Positions 45,282 to 57,419 are shown, numbered from the stretch's first letter. The stretch: 64,000 nucleotides of DNA from Catonia carolina (GCA_035578175.1 JAQMRL010000005.1:54603722-54667721); one strand, 5' to 3'. Program-made: numbers and translations. The notes: generated from the sequence alone by a model not told the origin.

Positions 45282-45848
45282 ATTTACAGCATAATTATTT
45301 TATAATACAACTCATCTATGTGATTAGATGTTACGCCTATTTTGTGATTAAAAAATAGTAAGAAAACTTCATTAAAACTTAAGTATGAAAAAACTGCGTT
45401 GACCATAACCGATATTTATATCTAACTTAACAGTAGGTTAACATTACTATAACAGAATATTTAAATATTAAATAAGGCTAACAAGTTTTTTTAAAAAAGA
45501 TGTTTAATTTCTACAAATATAAAAAATATTAATATAAATCTCTTTACCATTTAATTTTACTACTCGTTTATACAGTTCTTGCTTGTTTAAGAACATCTCT
45601 ACGTACAGGTAACTTAACAAGGTTTTGTCATTTTATACCGAATGTAAAATACCGGGTATCACAAAAGTAAAGAAGCCGTAATTAAATTACTGAAGTTTGT
45701 TAAAGTAGGTAAAATAGTTTTTTGGTTTTTGTTAATATGAATTTAATTTTTGAATAGATTCTTTGAACCCAAATGTTACACCTCAAACATTGTGTGAAAC
45801 TTTAAACATAAACTTTAAATCGGTAATAAAACTCATTCCATATTTCTA
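45282..45848. other. AT-rich sequence, nothing firm recognised
   Basis: TACCGGGTATCACAAAAGTA at about 45651 looks like the end of a TA-target transposon, but no opposing end was found. Confidence 0.4.
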
Positions 45849-46492
45849 CAGAGTGATGTTTTAATCCTGTTATCCAATTGTTAATTTCTGGTAATTTTTT
45901 TTAAGAAAGGGAAATTTTGCTTTGTGAAACGAAGTTGGTAGCCCTACTCAACCAGTATAGATACGGCAGTGTGAGTTGATTCTCCTTGAGCTGTGTAAAA
46001 TTTGTGCCGTTTCCGGAAATATTACGAACAGAATGTCTTTTACCCTAACAAAAATCGCTTGTTTAAATCTGGAGGCTTAAATTGTAGGTGATACAGATAC
46101 AATTTCAATTTTTTAGCAGCTTTCTGAAGACTCAAATATGAAAAACCAACTTGCGAGGAAAGTTTTCGTAAACCTTTTTGTGGAGAATTGAGCAATCTTG
46201 TTTTCATGTTCTCTAAAACGTCATCTGTCAAGAGAGTTGGTCGACCACTACGTTTTCTTTCGTAAACACTACTTGTCTCTCAAAATCGGTTTGTTAGCCT
46301 AAAAATTGATATTTTTCTGGTAAAGGAACACTGACAAATTTAATTTGTAATGATTCTTTTACACCACGTACAATTTCGTAGAAAAATATTGTTCAAGAAT
46401 GAAAACCCGTTTTTCTAGTGTCAAATACATTCTGTTCGTAACATGACCGGAAACGGCACAAAATTTTACACAGCTCAAGGAGAATTAAATCA
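45849..46492 (-). mobile_element. Nonautonomous element M2, truncated copy 2
   Basis: The left terminus is CAGAGTGATGTTTTAATCCT. Sequence matches copy 1 in reverse up to GGAGAATTAAATCACACT, where it stops abruptly and a different transposase begins. On the minus strand, 46231-46040 encodes MTDDVLENMKTRLLNSPQKG and SSQVGFSYLSLQKAAKKLK, the second DNA-binding segment, in a better state than in the other copies. Confidence 0.82.
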
Positions 46493-47675
46493 CACTTGAA
46501 GCATCATACTGCTACAGTACTGAAAGAATTTCGTGATACGTATCCAGGTGTGACGTTACTGACTCGGCAACATTTACAAAAGTTAAATAAGAGATTTGGA
46601 AACACAGGAAGCGTATTAAATGCCCCGAAGTGTGGTCGTCTACGATCGATTTGCAATGACGATAACCTACAAAAGGTTTCTGAAGCTTTTGTATCCGGTA
46701 CCGGTAAATCAACTAATAAGGCTTCTTCTGAACTAAGATTATCAAGAAATAGCGTGCAAAGGATGATGAAGGAATTAACATTGAAGCCATTTCGTCCATC
46801 TTTACTCCAAGCGCTTCATGAGGACGATGGTGACGGGCGGTTGGAATTCTGTGACACAGTCGCTATCCGTGTAGAAGCCGATCCAAACTTTTTCGATCAA
46901 TTTTGTGGTCTGATGAGGCATGCTTCAAACTCAATGAACGTGTTAATGTAACGTGTCTCAATGAACTAATCTCAATGAACGTGTTAATTATAACTGCGTC
47001 TACTGGTCTGATACAAATCCTCATATTGTAATTCAAAACAGGTTAATGTGCCTGGTACTATGGTGTGGGGAGTTATTTCGAGTACTGCACTGATTTTTTT
47101 TGAGGGAAATGTTAACTCGGAAAATTACTTACAAATGCTGCAGGAAGTAGTACGTATATCCGGAGCTTGAAAACAATTTTGTTTACAATATCCAATTGGC
47201 TTTTTGCTCATCTGGCAACAAGATGGCGCCCTAGCACATTTCTGTATCGAAGTTTGTAAGTTTTTAAATTCCAAAGTTGATGAATGGGTTGGTCGTTGTG
47301 GTACAATCAAATGGCCTGCGCGCTCGCCATACTTAACGCCATGTGATTTTTCACTGTCGGGCATTGTAAAGGAACTAGTGTATTCTTCCAAGTCCAAAAA
47401 AATGCACGAACTAAAAAGTTTAATTGAACTTACTTTTGACTATGTAAATGACAATAAAATGTTACTGTTGAAAATTTATGAATCAGTTTTAAGTCGCTGT
47501 ATAAAAAGTATAGAGAATCATGGTGGACATTTTGAACACCTGCTATAACATTTTCAGGGTAATGTACAGTTCATAAATAATAAATTTGTTTTTTCCTGTC
47601 TGCAGGTTTCTTATTCCATTAACCTTTCTTCCGATTTCCATAAATATTGGGGAAACCGGCATATGGGCCACCCTG
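46493..47675 (+). pseudogene. Mariner-like transposase M3, nearly whole but broken
   Basis: The plus strand holds a helix-turn-helix region (TVLKEFRDTYPGVTLLTRQH, then GKSTNKASSELRLSRNSVQR). After a frameshift near 46900 it has LWSDEACFKLNERVN with the first catalytic Asp. A short duplication of CAATGAACGTGTTAAT follows, then PGTMVWGVISS, IWQQDGALAHF with the second Asp, and WPARSPYLTPCDF. In the last, the third catalytic Asp (SPDL in relatives) is Tyr. The C-terminus ENHGGHFEHLL and a stop are followed by a 3' terminal repeat ending GGGCCACCCTG at 47675. The 5' end is lost at the junction with the M2 copy. It is inactive through frameshifts, a stop near 47170 and the missing Asp. Confidence 0.88.
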
Positions 47676-47679
47676 TATG

Positions 47680-49225
47680 TGTTATAATAGGGCCTATCGA
47701 TTGTTTTTTGAACTCAATCGACTGGTATCCCCGAATTAAATCTTCACGCAATACTATAGTTATTTCTGTATGAATAAATTAACATTATAACTAGGAAGTT
47801 AGATTATAAAATCGAGTATTCAACAACCACTGTAGAAGGTTTAATCTAATTTTTCGTATCAATTCTATTTTCTTAAGAAAATCAGCTGTAAAGTTAAGGC
47901 TTCTACGATTTCTAAGTGTTTGTCCTGGGACCCGGTTCAAAATAAAAGCTAATTTTCAATGTCTTAAACCTATGACTGAAGCGTAGCATAAACTAGAGTA
48001 ATTTTAGATCAGAATTATCAGAATTGCATATTCTTTCAGTTTTGCTTGTTACACCACATTTTTCATCTCAACATTCCATGCAGAAGGAGGTTTGAAATAA
48101 AAGCTATAATTATGAAATTCAAAAATTTTAAAAATTCTTCCTTACAATTATTCTAATTTTAAAAATATTTTATGTTCTTAACAAAGTTTTAAGGCTTAAG
48201 TTTTTTTGATCACCTGTATTTTATAATATTCGCATATGATAAAATACCCTTGGCAACGAATCTTGTTTAAAAAAATTGATAAGCTCCATATATTTTATTA
48301 TATTATTAAATTAACTAAAATTAAAAAAAAACCATTAAACTTTTAATTTCTCTAAATAAAATGATTTACAAAAATCTAAAAATCAACATGTTTGTTAATT
48401 AAAGTTATTCTAGATTTTTAATGCTTTTATTATCAGTGTTTTATACCATAATGTACAAAATTATGGCAATAGGTCATTAAAAGTTATCAGTATTTCATAG
48501 ACAACTAAACGAACGTATTTAGAATTTATCGCTTAGACAATTTCAAAGTTTGCTACTACTTCGAAAATCGTTGGGTAGAGACATTAAGGTAACAGCTTCA
48601 AAATCATTTTCTATCTTTATTTCTTAAAGATATTTTAATCTCATCAAAACCGAATTTATATGTTTTAACCATCTAAATTTAAACTTATGTGAAAGAAGAA
48701 AATGTTTTAATAAAACTTCTTTCCGCTTCATATGCCGAAGAAAGTGCTTTCAAGAAGAAGGTGATAAATTCTAGAGGTTTCGCAAGTTGTACAGTGAAAA
48801 ACTTGTGGTTTTATTTGAATTTTTCGTCTTTATAAACTTTTGCGGTATTTTTTACATTTAAATCTTTATTCACAACTGTACAACTGTTAGATTATGTGAA
48901 TGTGGTGAAACCATGAAAAAATGACTTACTTTAGGACTTAAGGAAGAACATTTTTCAGCAGTGGGACTTCTGATAGTCGCTTAATTGACCAGTTATTTAT
49001 GTAATCAATTTGATTTAAATTTTATATGAATCCAAAAAATATATAAATTAAATTAGGCCTATGTCTGGTCAAAACAACTAAATATTTTGTAAATGGAACG
49101 TGCAGAAAACTAGTGTGATACAACTCAGAAAATTAAATCGATCTACTAAGAGTGGAATTATGATCAGAATGTTGATTCACACTAAAGGGATGAAAAAAGG
49201 GCGCCCAGTAAAGAATGAAGGATGA
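47680..49225. other. AT-rich sequence, nothing recognised
   Basis: About 1.5 kb with no element ends, coding motif or RNA gene recognised. Confidence 0.5.
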
Positions 49226-49239
49226 CTTGTAGAGGATGT

Positions 49240-49560
49240 TTGGATTTTTTTTTTTTTGGTTGGCGTTTTTTGAGATAAATTTTCTTATATTTCAAAAATA
49301 TTTGACTTCTTCTCTTCACGAGTTAGGCATTTCTACCTGTTCCGGCACTCACTTTTTCTTCGGACTGCCAATATCTCTAATTCCCACTGGTTTGTATCTT
49401 CTAGCTACACAAGGCAAGCGGCTTTCTGGCATTCTATTTAAATGATCGGACCATTGGGCAAATACAATTTTATTTTTTCGTTGAATGGAAAAATTTCCAA
49501 ATCTTGCTTTATATGTTCATTTCTGATCCTGTCTGGTCTTGTATAACTCCACCAACGGTG
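49240..49560 (-). pseudogene. LINE family N RT C-terminal fragment
   Basis: The minus strand reads YTRPDRIRNEHIKQ, then a PNGPII-type segment, CLVARRYKPVGIRDIGSPKK, and ends near VPEQVEMPNS. It is related to the remnant at 15906-16255, and both share the RYKP.G.RDIG type block. Interrupted by stops. Confidence 0.68.
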
Positions 49561-50160
49561 TTATTTAATACCACTGGTTGCAAGCCCAGGGCTCCATCTC
49601 TCAAGCGACGGAGAAGGAGGAGCAGGAGAAGTAACAACCTCGTTAAAAAACCGAGGTCCATCTGACTCCGGATGGTAGCACCCTTATAGAGCCCCTAGGG
49701 TTATTAGGTGAAGATGGTCAACGGTAGCGAAGACTGATGAGGGAGAAATTACGAACGACGAAAGAGGCGGAAGAGCCTAGGGGTGTAAACCCCGAAGGAA
49801 AATCAAATGTAAAAACTGATCAGCAGTCTGAAGGTGGAGGAAGATAGATTCCCAACGGTGAAGAGAGCGTAAGAACCTAAGAGATGGGTCTTTGAATGAA
49901 AGCTAAAGTGCCTTCAGGTACCCTGAGATGACAGCGTTAACAGTGAACTATCCTGCAAGGCGTTGGTAACGCGTCTAGGGAAAATAAAAATTACTCCAAG
50001 CACTCTAAATGGTCTCGGAAATGGGACTTGCAACAATAGAAAATACAATGGCATGAACAAAATAAAAGAAAAAATAAGAGATGGATTGCGGAAAAACTTA
50101 AGATTTCTACGTGGAATGTTAGAGGAATTGCTAAGAAGGAAAAATATTTGTATGACTAAC
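49561..50160 (+). mobile_element. Non-LTR retrotransposon 5' region with endonuclease start
   Basis: A GC-balanced leader (GGTTGCAAGCCCAGGGCTCC and GCCTAGGGGTGTAAACCCCG) leads to the plus-strand reading KISTWNVRGIAKKEKYLYD at about 50098-50155. TWNVRG is the first motif of the endonuclease domain in LINE polyproteins. The copy ends there, just before a SINE A insertion, and no further endonuclease or RT follows on the far side. It is therefore a 5' fragment only. Confidence 0.75.
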
Positions 50161-50171
50161 AATCTAAATAT

Positions 50172-50572
50172 GTTGTTGTTTAGGTCAACAGCCGAAAGGC
50201 TGGTTTGAAAACCTCTAGAGGTTTTACTAAATAAAAACGAGGAGTAAGCTGGTTTGCTATAGCCTTCGTCACTGAATTGAAAGAGTATACTTATCAGCAC
50301 GCTGGGCCCTCCAAAGAGCACCCAGTTTCCACCACCCTGACAGACACCTTTACTTCATTCACCACAGGGTCTGGCTGTATAGTGAAATTTATTACTCTCA
50401 GAGGAGATAACTCTGACTAGTGTCTTGTACATCTCTACCTCTTCTGTTCTTAAATAGTTCAGTCTTATAATTGGCTGACTATGTGAGAAGAAACGGAACT
50501 AGTTTTTGCAGCCCTGAAACCAACAGATCAAGTGCAATTAATTTAACACTCCACCTGCCCGTTTTGGGAAAA
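50172..50572 (-). mobile_element. SINE-like family A, copy A10
   Basis: The target duplication ATCTAAATAT / ATCTAAGTAT (50162-50171 and 50573-50582) has one mismatch. The element is 401 bp and matches A9 in boundaries. It inserted at the end of the LINE 5' fragment. Confidence 0.92.
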
Positions 50573-50582
50573 ATCTAAGTAT

Positions 50583-51610
50583 AATTTCGGAAAGCGGTAC
50601 TTACGTTCTTATATGAAGTAACTTGAAAATCGATAAAACCTTGATGTGATAAAACCTTTAAGATTTGTTTAAAAATTATCCGTACTAAACAATGAGAATT
50701 TTGCATAAAATACATAACCATCTGTATTACAAACTAAACATTTATTGCCAAACTGTAAAAAAATATGGCTTTGAATTTCGCCATTCGGCTTATAAATTGC
50801 AATAGACTACACATTGTTAAATTTCTATTTAAAAATCCAATTTAGAAAGCTATATATTAAATAGAAGGTGTGTTTTCATCGAGGATTATGTTTTGAATTT
50901 TACAGTTTACAATTATAGAATTGTCAAATCGACATACGTTTAATAAGTCCAGTTCAGAAAAACGGGCAACCTTTTAATGTTAAGCAAATTTATATATGTT
51001 TTAAATATTCCTTTATGTACGTTTTTGGCTAACACAGAAATATAAAAGTACAACTTATAATTAACATACAATAGTTTCTTTCGTATGCTGAAATAATCTT
51101 CTGTATAAATCTATTTAATTTTAATCTCTGATTTTATTGTATAACAGGGTGTTGGCAAAGTCTGGAAGCAACTAAATGTTCAAATCTAAAAGGTTCTAGA
51201 CTATTGAATTCTAAACAAGTTCATTATACAAATTATTTTCTGTGAAAGGTTTACAACCGTTATTAGAAATTTTGGTTCCGCTATCTAAAGTTCAACCTGT
51301 AATACCTTAAATGGAATTAGATTTCGTGATAATATTTCTATGCACATTTTTAAAAGAAAAAATATGAATAAAACTGTTAATAATTTTAACCATTTTTAAA
51401 CTTATTGTAAATCTTTAAGTAAACATATTTTTCTTATGCAGCAAAATTTGCAATCAATTTTTGTGATGAATAATAAGCAGATGAGTTTACTTTTTACATG
51501 TCATGGCCAAAGAAAATCTCCCAATGGAGGAACTTCGTAAATTTATTTCATATACTAATTTATTGTCATTTTAAAATAGATCCATAGGATGAGTTTGTTT
51601 TAGTTGGCGT
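50583..51610. other. AT-rich sequence; possible solitary transposon end
   Basis: CAGGGTGTTGGCAAAGTCTG at about 51148, preceded by TATAA, has the form of a Tc1/mariner-type terminus. No matching opposite end was found within the window. Otherwise nothing recognised. Confidence 0.4.
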
Positions 51611-51619
51611 GTGTCATTT

Positions 51620-51840
51620 GAATTATGTAAAATTGAGATGGTTTAGGCAACATTTGGTTCTTGGATTAGGCAGCTCAAGCAGTTTCGGAAACCATCTCCT
51701 TGTTGGGCGTCCAACAATTCTCTTATCCGTGGGTTTGTACTTTAGGCTGAACGTGGTGAGTGGTCTTCCCCCATCAGTTTTTAACCACTTTTTCTTATGA
51801 AGTCTCTCATTCTCACTTAGGCTAATAATACCCATTTCAT
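51620..51840 (-). pseudogene. Short LINE RT C-terminal fragment
   Basis: The minus-strand frame contains KRIVGRPTRRWFPKLLELPN, similar to the GRP..RW block near the end of many insect LINE polyproteins. It is only about 50 codons and has no other motif, so the call is tentative. Confidence 0.45.
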
Positions 51841-51844
51841 CCTA

Positions 51845-52455
51845 AATATTCGGATACGTTAGCCTATCTTTCCAGGTACAGCCCTACACTGCCCTCAGGA
51901 AGCTCATTTCCGCCCTGGCAACCTATCGCCTTGTTTTTTCCAACGACATAGTTGGTTGAGTGCTAAAAAGGAGGCTTTGAAATCAATTTTGGTAACCTAG
52001 AACACGTGGAAACCATAAAGCAACCTCCAAACGGTTCCAATCTGGAAAATTCGGATTACAAAAAATACCGTAGCTTTATAAAAGAAGTATGATCACCTCA
52101 ATAGTTCATTCGATCTTATAATATAGGTCAGTGATCATGCTCAACTGATATGTCAAAAACCCCTGGTTTAATTTTCAGGTAAGTCGTGAGAAATACACCG
52201 TTACTTCCATTTTTTTAAAACAGAAGTTAATAATATCTAATAATAATAACAATGAAACTAAAAACAACAAATTAGTTGAAATATTTATTAAAGCTCATAC
52301 TTTTAAATAAATTCGGAACAAATATTGTCTAAATCATTTGACCAGCTGTAGATAGTTACTTTAGGAAGTTGAATGTCTTCAGTCTAGCAATTAACTCGGT
52401 GTGTTGATCTGCTGTAAGTCAGTTAGCAACACTGACCCTTATGTTTGTCGGTTAG
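51845..52455. other. No feature recognised
   Basis: Mixed-composition sequence. A CCTACACTGCCCTCAGGAAG patch near 51885 did not match any family I recognise. Confidence 0.4.
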
Positions 52456-52459
52456 TGTA

Positions 52460-53049
52460 CCGGGTGTCCCACTAAGAGGTTGCTATATTTTAATTAATAT
52501 GCCGGTCGTATCGTACATTCTACAGACTGGAAACTTTACAGTGTTATAATAAATAGACATGTAAAAAAGTACCCTCGAGTTTCATTTGCTTATGATTAGT
52601 CAAAACAAAATGGCGGAATAAGAAAATAATATCAAAAATGAACAATAATCTTGTGGATAAAACCACTTATATTTACAATAGGATTCAGATAGAAAAAAAA
52701 TAGCTGTTTTTGCCATTCCAAATCGATCAGCATAGCTATTGGTGAACATCAGTTCGAATAAAGGTTAAGAAAACAAACTGTGTTCATTAATAATTTATCA
52801 CTTTCATATTTATTTAATGTTTTTCATTTTATTACTTAAGTAACATTGTAACAAATCAGCAATTTGAAATGGTTATGCAAATAAAATTACTTTTTGCCAT
52901 TTTGTTTTGATTAATCATAAGCAAATGAAACTCGAGCGTACTTTTCTTACATATCTATTTATTATAACTGTAAAGTTTCCAGTCTGTAGGAAGTGCGATA
53001 CGTCCGGCATATTAATTCAAAAATAGCAACCTCTTCGTGGGACAACCGG
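52460..53049. mobile_element. 590-bp MITE with long inverted repeats
   Basis: TA dinucleotides flank it (52458-52459 and 53050-53051). The ends CCGGGTGTCCCACTAAGAGG and CTCTTCGTGGGACAACCGG begin inverted repeats that extend about 165-170 bp on each side, through GACTGGAAACTTTACAGT and GAGTTTCATTTGCTTATGAT. The middle is AT-rich and noncoding. The TA target and terminal pattern fit a Tc1/mariner-derived MITE. Confidence 0.9.
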
Positions 53050-53051
53050 TA

Positions 53052-53734
53052 TTTCAAATTCAAACATCAACGTAAAGAAAACCACCATGAAGCGGTTAGT
53101 AAGATGGTTGTAAATTAAAACAGTTCCCGATGACAAAAGAAAAGAATCTGTTAAACAGTTTTTGACATACAAACGTAATGTTACATAAATTACTAGTAAT
53201 AATTTCTATACCAGTAGACCAGATATTTAAATAATTTTAACAAATATTTTGTAACGAATATATTAGCATAAAATTATACCAAATAGTTTAAATAGTAACA
53301 TACTTTTTTATTTTTTGTATAAATTCTTTTAAATTTAATGTAGTATAGCTAAATGGACGATATTTGTAACCTATTATAATCTATATATAATAAATTTAAC
53401 TTAAAAAAATCAGTAGTTACATTTTTGCTTTTTAGTTATTCTAAAAATGTGTATAATTGCATTTTATCATTTCGTTTTGAACATTAAACGGGAAAATATA
53501 TTTTATTAGAAATTTATCTAAAAACAAGATATAAACTAATTTAATTTTATAGAAATACTAATCTATATTTGTTAATTAAATTTATCGTACATCGACTGCT
53601 AAGTCGATGACCAAAAACTAAAACACCGGTTTTTTATGAAGTATAAGGTTTATACTTTTTCATCCCTTACCGAGATAGAAGAACGCTCTGATTTTTGGTA
53701 TTTTCTAATATTTTGTCTGAAGTCTTTGAAATTA
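53052..53734. other. Very AT-rich sequence, nothing recognised
   Basis: No gene or element ends recognised. Confidence 0.5.
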
Positions 53735-53736
53735 TA

Positions 53737-54515
53737 CAGAGTGATTTTTTAGTCCTGTTACCCAATTGTTAATGTCTGGTAATTTTTCTAAAAAAAATAA
53801 ATTTTGTTTTGTGACACTAAGTTGGTAGCCCTACTCAACCAGTATGGATATGGCAGTGTGAGTTGATTCTCCTTGAGCTGTGTAAAATTTTGTGCCATTT
53901 CCGGTCGTGCTACGAACAGAATGTCTTTTATCCTAAAACAATCTCTTGTTTAAATCTGGAGGCTGAAGCTCTAGAACTAATCGTATGTGATACGGATACA
54001 ATTTCAATTTTTTAGCAGCTTTCTGAGCACTCGAACATGACAAATCAACATGCGAGGAAAGTTTTTGTAAACTTTTCCATGGAGAATTGAGCAAACTTGT
54101 TTTCACATTCTCTTAACGTCATCTGTCAAGAGAGTTGGTCGACCACTACGTTTTCTGCTGCAAACAATACCTGCCTCTAAAAATCAGTTAGTTAGCCTAG
54201 AAATTGACTAGAATAGAGTGGAGGAACACCAAAAAATTTAATTTGAAATGATTCTTTTACACTCGCACACGATTTTGTAGCAAAATATTGTTTAAGAATG
54301 AAAACCCGTTGTTCTAGGGTAAAAGACATTCTGTTCGTAACACAACTGGAAACAGCACAAAATTTTACGCAACTCAAGGAGAATCAACTCAAACTGTCGT
54401 ATCTATACCGGTTGAGTAGGGCTACCAACTTTGTGTCACAAAACAAAATATTCCTTTCTTAGAAAAAAATTACCAGACATTAACAATTGGGTAACAGGAC
54501 TAAAAAATCACCCGG
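53737..54515 (-). mobile_element. Nonautonomous element M2, copy 3
   Basis: TA flanks at 53735-53736 and 54516-54517. Ends CAGAGTGATTTTTTAGTCC and GGACTAAAAAATCACCCGG. Its 779 bp match copy 1 (780 bp) in order and content. The minus strand at 54377-54192 reads MSFTLEQRVFILKQYFATKS and a FQIKFFGVPP segment, again with no catalytic core after the second DNA-binding block. Confidence 0.9.
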
Positions 54516-54679
54516 TATATTGTTGGTTCTGATCACTGAAGAAAGACACGGCGCCTTCATTCTCGATCGTTCTCTTTAAAACATTATCTGACAAAATTTC
54601 GTATATTTGGAGGATAATTCCTTGTGAAATACAATTCCTCTAGTTCTGTCAAAAATACAGTAGTGTTTAGTGGTTTATG

Positions 54680-56790
54680 TAAAAATACACAGGTCTATAA
54701 AAAGTGTTTTGATATATGTTTCTAGGTGATACATTTTAAGTAAATTTTTAGAATTTCGTATTTAAGAACAGTTAGTAAGTAAACATACGTCTGGTACGCT
54801 AGTACCGCCCATTCGTTGTAATCGCGTATCGATGGGGCATGACAACAAGATGGACTTCCAGTCATCAAGATAAATCCCGGTGTTTGTTTTAATCTTAAAA
54901 AATATACAGGTCTATAAAAAGTGTTTTGATAATATGTTTCTAGGTGATAAATTTTAAGTAAATTTTTTAAATTTTGTATTTGGGAACAGTTAGTAAGTAG
55001 AAATATATCTGGTACGCTGGTACCGCCCCTTTGGTGTACTCGCGTATCGGTGGGCCATGAAAATAAGATGGACTCCAGGTCGCCAAGATAATTCCTGGTG
55101 GTTGTTTTAATCTTAAAAAACTTAAAGGTCCATAAAAATTGTTTTGATATACGTTTCAAGGTGATAAATTTGTAAAATTCGTATTTAGGAATAGTTAGTA
55201 AGTAAAAATATGTCTACAGCGTTGGCAACGCCCATTCGGCATACTCTCTTCTCGGCGGGGCATGAGAACAAGATGGACTCCCGGTCGCCAAGATACTTCC
55301 CGGTGTTTCTTTTAATCTTAAAAAATATACAGGTCTGTAAAAAGTTGTTTGATATTTATGTTTGTAGGAGATAAAATTTAAGTAAATCTTAAATTTTTTT
55401 TTTGGGAATAGTAAGTAATTAAAAATACGTCTGGTACGTTGGTACCGCCCATTCGGTGACATCACGTATTGGTGGGGTATGAAAGCAAGATGGACTCCCG
55501 GTTGCCAAGATAACTCCCGGTGGTATTTTTAATCTTAATAAATACGGTTCTAAAATAAGTGTTTTTAGGTGATAAATTTTAGGTAAATTTTTTATAAATT
55601 TAGTTTTTGGGAATGGTAGTAAGTAATATTATGTCTGGTACGGTGGTACTGCCTTTTCGGTGCCTACTCGCCTATTTGTGGAGCATGACAACAAAATGGA
55701 CTCCTGGTCACCAAGATAACTCCCGGTGCTTGTATTATTCTTAAAAAATTTACAGGTCTATAAAAATTGTTTTGATATATGTTTCAAGGTGATAAATTCG
55801 TAAAATTTCGTATTTGGGAATAGTTAGTGAGTAAAAATACATCTAGTGCGTTGGCACCGCCCATTAGGCATACTCTCGTATCGACGGGGCATGATAACAC
55901 GATGGACTCCAGGTCACCAAGATAACTCCCGGTGCTTGTATTATTCTTAAAAAATTTACAGGTCTATAAAAATTGTTTTGATATATGTTTCAAGGTGATA
56001 AATTCGTAAAATTTTGTATTTGGGAATAGTTAGTGAGTAAAAATACGTCTAGTGCATTGGCACCGCCCATTAGGCATACTCTCGTATCGGCGGGGCATGA
56101 TAACACGATGGACTTCCGGTCGCCAAGATAACTCCCGGTGCTTGTATTAATCTTAAAAAATTTACAGGTCTATAAAAAGTGATGATATATGTTTCTATGT
56201 GATAAATTTTCAGTAAATTTTTAAAATTTCGTAATTGGGAACAGTTAGTAAGTAAAAATATTTTTGATACACTGGTACCGCCAGTTCGGTGTCTTTGCGT
56301 ATCAGCGGGGCATGAGAACTAGATCGACTCACAATCACCAATATGATTTGCGGTGCTTGTTTTAATCTTAATAAATATACAGGTCTATTGAAAGTATTTT
56401 GATACATCTTTCTAGGTGATAAATTTTCAGTAAATTTTTAAAATTTAGTTTTTGAGAATAGTTAGTAAGTAAAAATATGTCTTGTACACTGCTACCGACC
56501 CTTCGGTGTACTGGCGTATCGGTGGGGCATGACAACAAGATGGACTCCCGGTGGTTGTTTTAATCATAAAAAAACATACGGGATCGTAAAAATTGTTTTG
56601 ATATATGTTTCTAGGCGATAAATTTTAGGTAAATTTTTAAAATTTCGTATTTGGGAAAATTTAGTAATTAAAAATATGTCTTGTACGCTGATACCACCCA
56701 TTCGATGTACTCGCGTATCGGCGGGGCATGACGACAAGATGGACTCCCGGTCGCTAAGATAACTCCCGGTTGTTTTTTTAATCTTAAGTG
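54680..56790. repeat. Satellite array, ten units of about 199-218 bp
   Basis: The marker AGGTCTATAAAAA (or a variant) starts units at 54691, 54908, 55126, 55331, 55546, 55754, 55960, 56166, 56381 and about 56580. Each unit continues with TTTCTAGGTGATAAATTTT, then TTTGGGAATAGTTAGTAAGT, TACCGCCCATTCGG, GCGTATCGGTGGGGCATGA, CAAGATGGACTCCCGGTCGC and AACTCCCGGTG. Two neighbouring units (55754 and 55960) are nearly identical, which indicates recent local duplication or conversion. Minus-strand frames of up to 145 codons in the array are by-products of the repeat. Confidence 0.95.
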
Positions 56791-56949
56791 AATTTTGAAA
56801 GAATGTTAAAGAATTTGACTGTTCGAAGAGAAAATAAGACGAAAAATTAAAAAAGTAAACGGTCTAAAAAAAATTAGTAAAAAAATTATAAAGGCTTGAG
56901 AAATAAAAAAAGTGAAATGTTTTTAACAAATATGCAACATTACAATCTG

Positions 56950-57090
56950 TTCTTTTAAATATCAGAATTAATTATTAATTATAATTAATAATTAATAATT
57001 ATAATTAATAATTAATTAATTATAATTAATAATTAATTATAATTAATAATTAATTATAATTAATAATTAATTAATCAGAATTATAGGTAA
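56950..57090. repeat. AATTAAT palindromic microsatellite
   Basis: About 130 bp built from TAATTATAATTAATAATTAA-type units, self-complementary at many registers. Confidence 0.9.
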
Positions 57091-57419
57091 TTTTGAAAAC
57101 AACAAGAACTCACATTAGTAGAATCAGAAGTCCACTGAATCTGATTCAACTAATAAAAATTGTGAAAAGTTAAGTTTCTAAATTTTAAACGAGATTAGAC
57201 TTAAATAACAATAAAGAATAAATCACAAATCTTATATCTAAACTAAATTTTAATTATTTAGCAAATTAAGAGCCAGATAATTTGACGGTTCAGCCTCTGT
57301 TGGTAACGTTCGCTGAACAATGAAATGTTTTCTCTAACAATGTTGACATACAAGTCATATGTATTTGTTAATAATGTACAAAAAAATTTCCATGATTTAT
57401 CTTATTAATTTTGACTTAA
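57091..57419. other. AT-rich spacer, nothing recognised
   Basis: No gene or repeat recognised between the AT microsatellite and the SINE C copy. Confidence 0.45.

Noticed and set aside
49914..50321. 135-codon minus-strand frame
   Set aside because: It spans the LINE 5' fragment and the SINE A10 insertion, two unrelated repeats, so it cannot be a conserved gene.
51148..51600. A further Tc1/mariner element beginning CAGGGTGTTGGCAAAG
   Set aside because: Only one terminus is visible; no inverted partner or transposase sequence was found.
54722..55465. Minus-strand frames of 145 and 83 codons with similar peptides
   Set aside because: They lie wholly inside the satellite array, and the similarity between them reflects monomer homology.
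54680..56790. CRISPR array
   Set aside because: Units are about 210 bp with diverged sequence and no short-repeat/spacer pattern, and the genome is eukaryotic.
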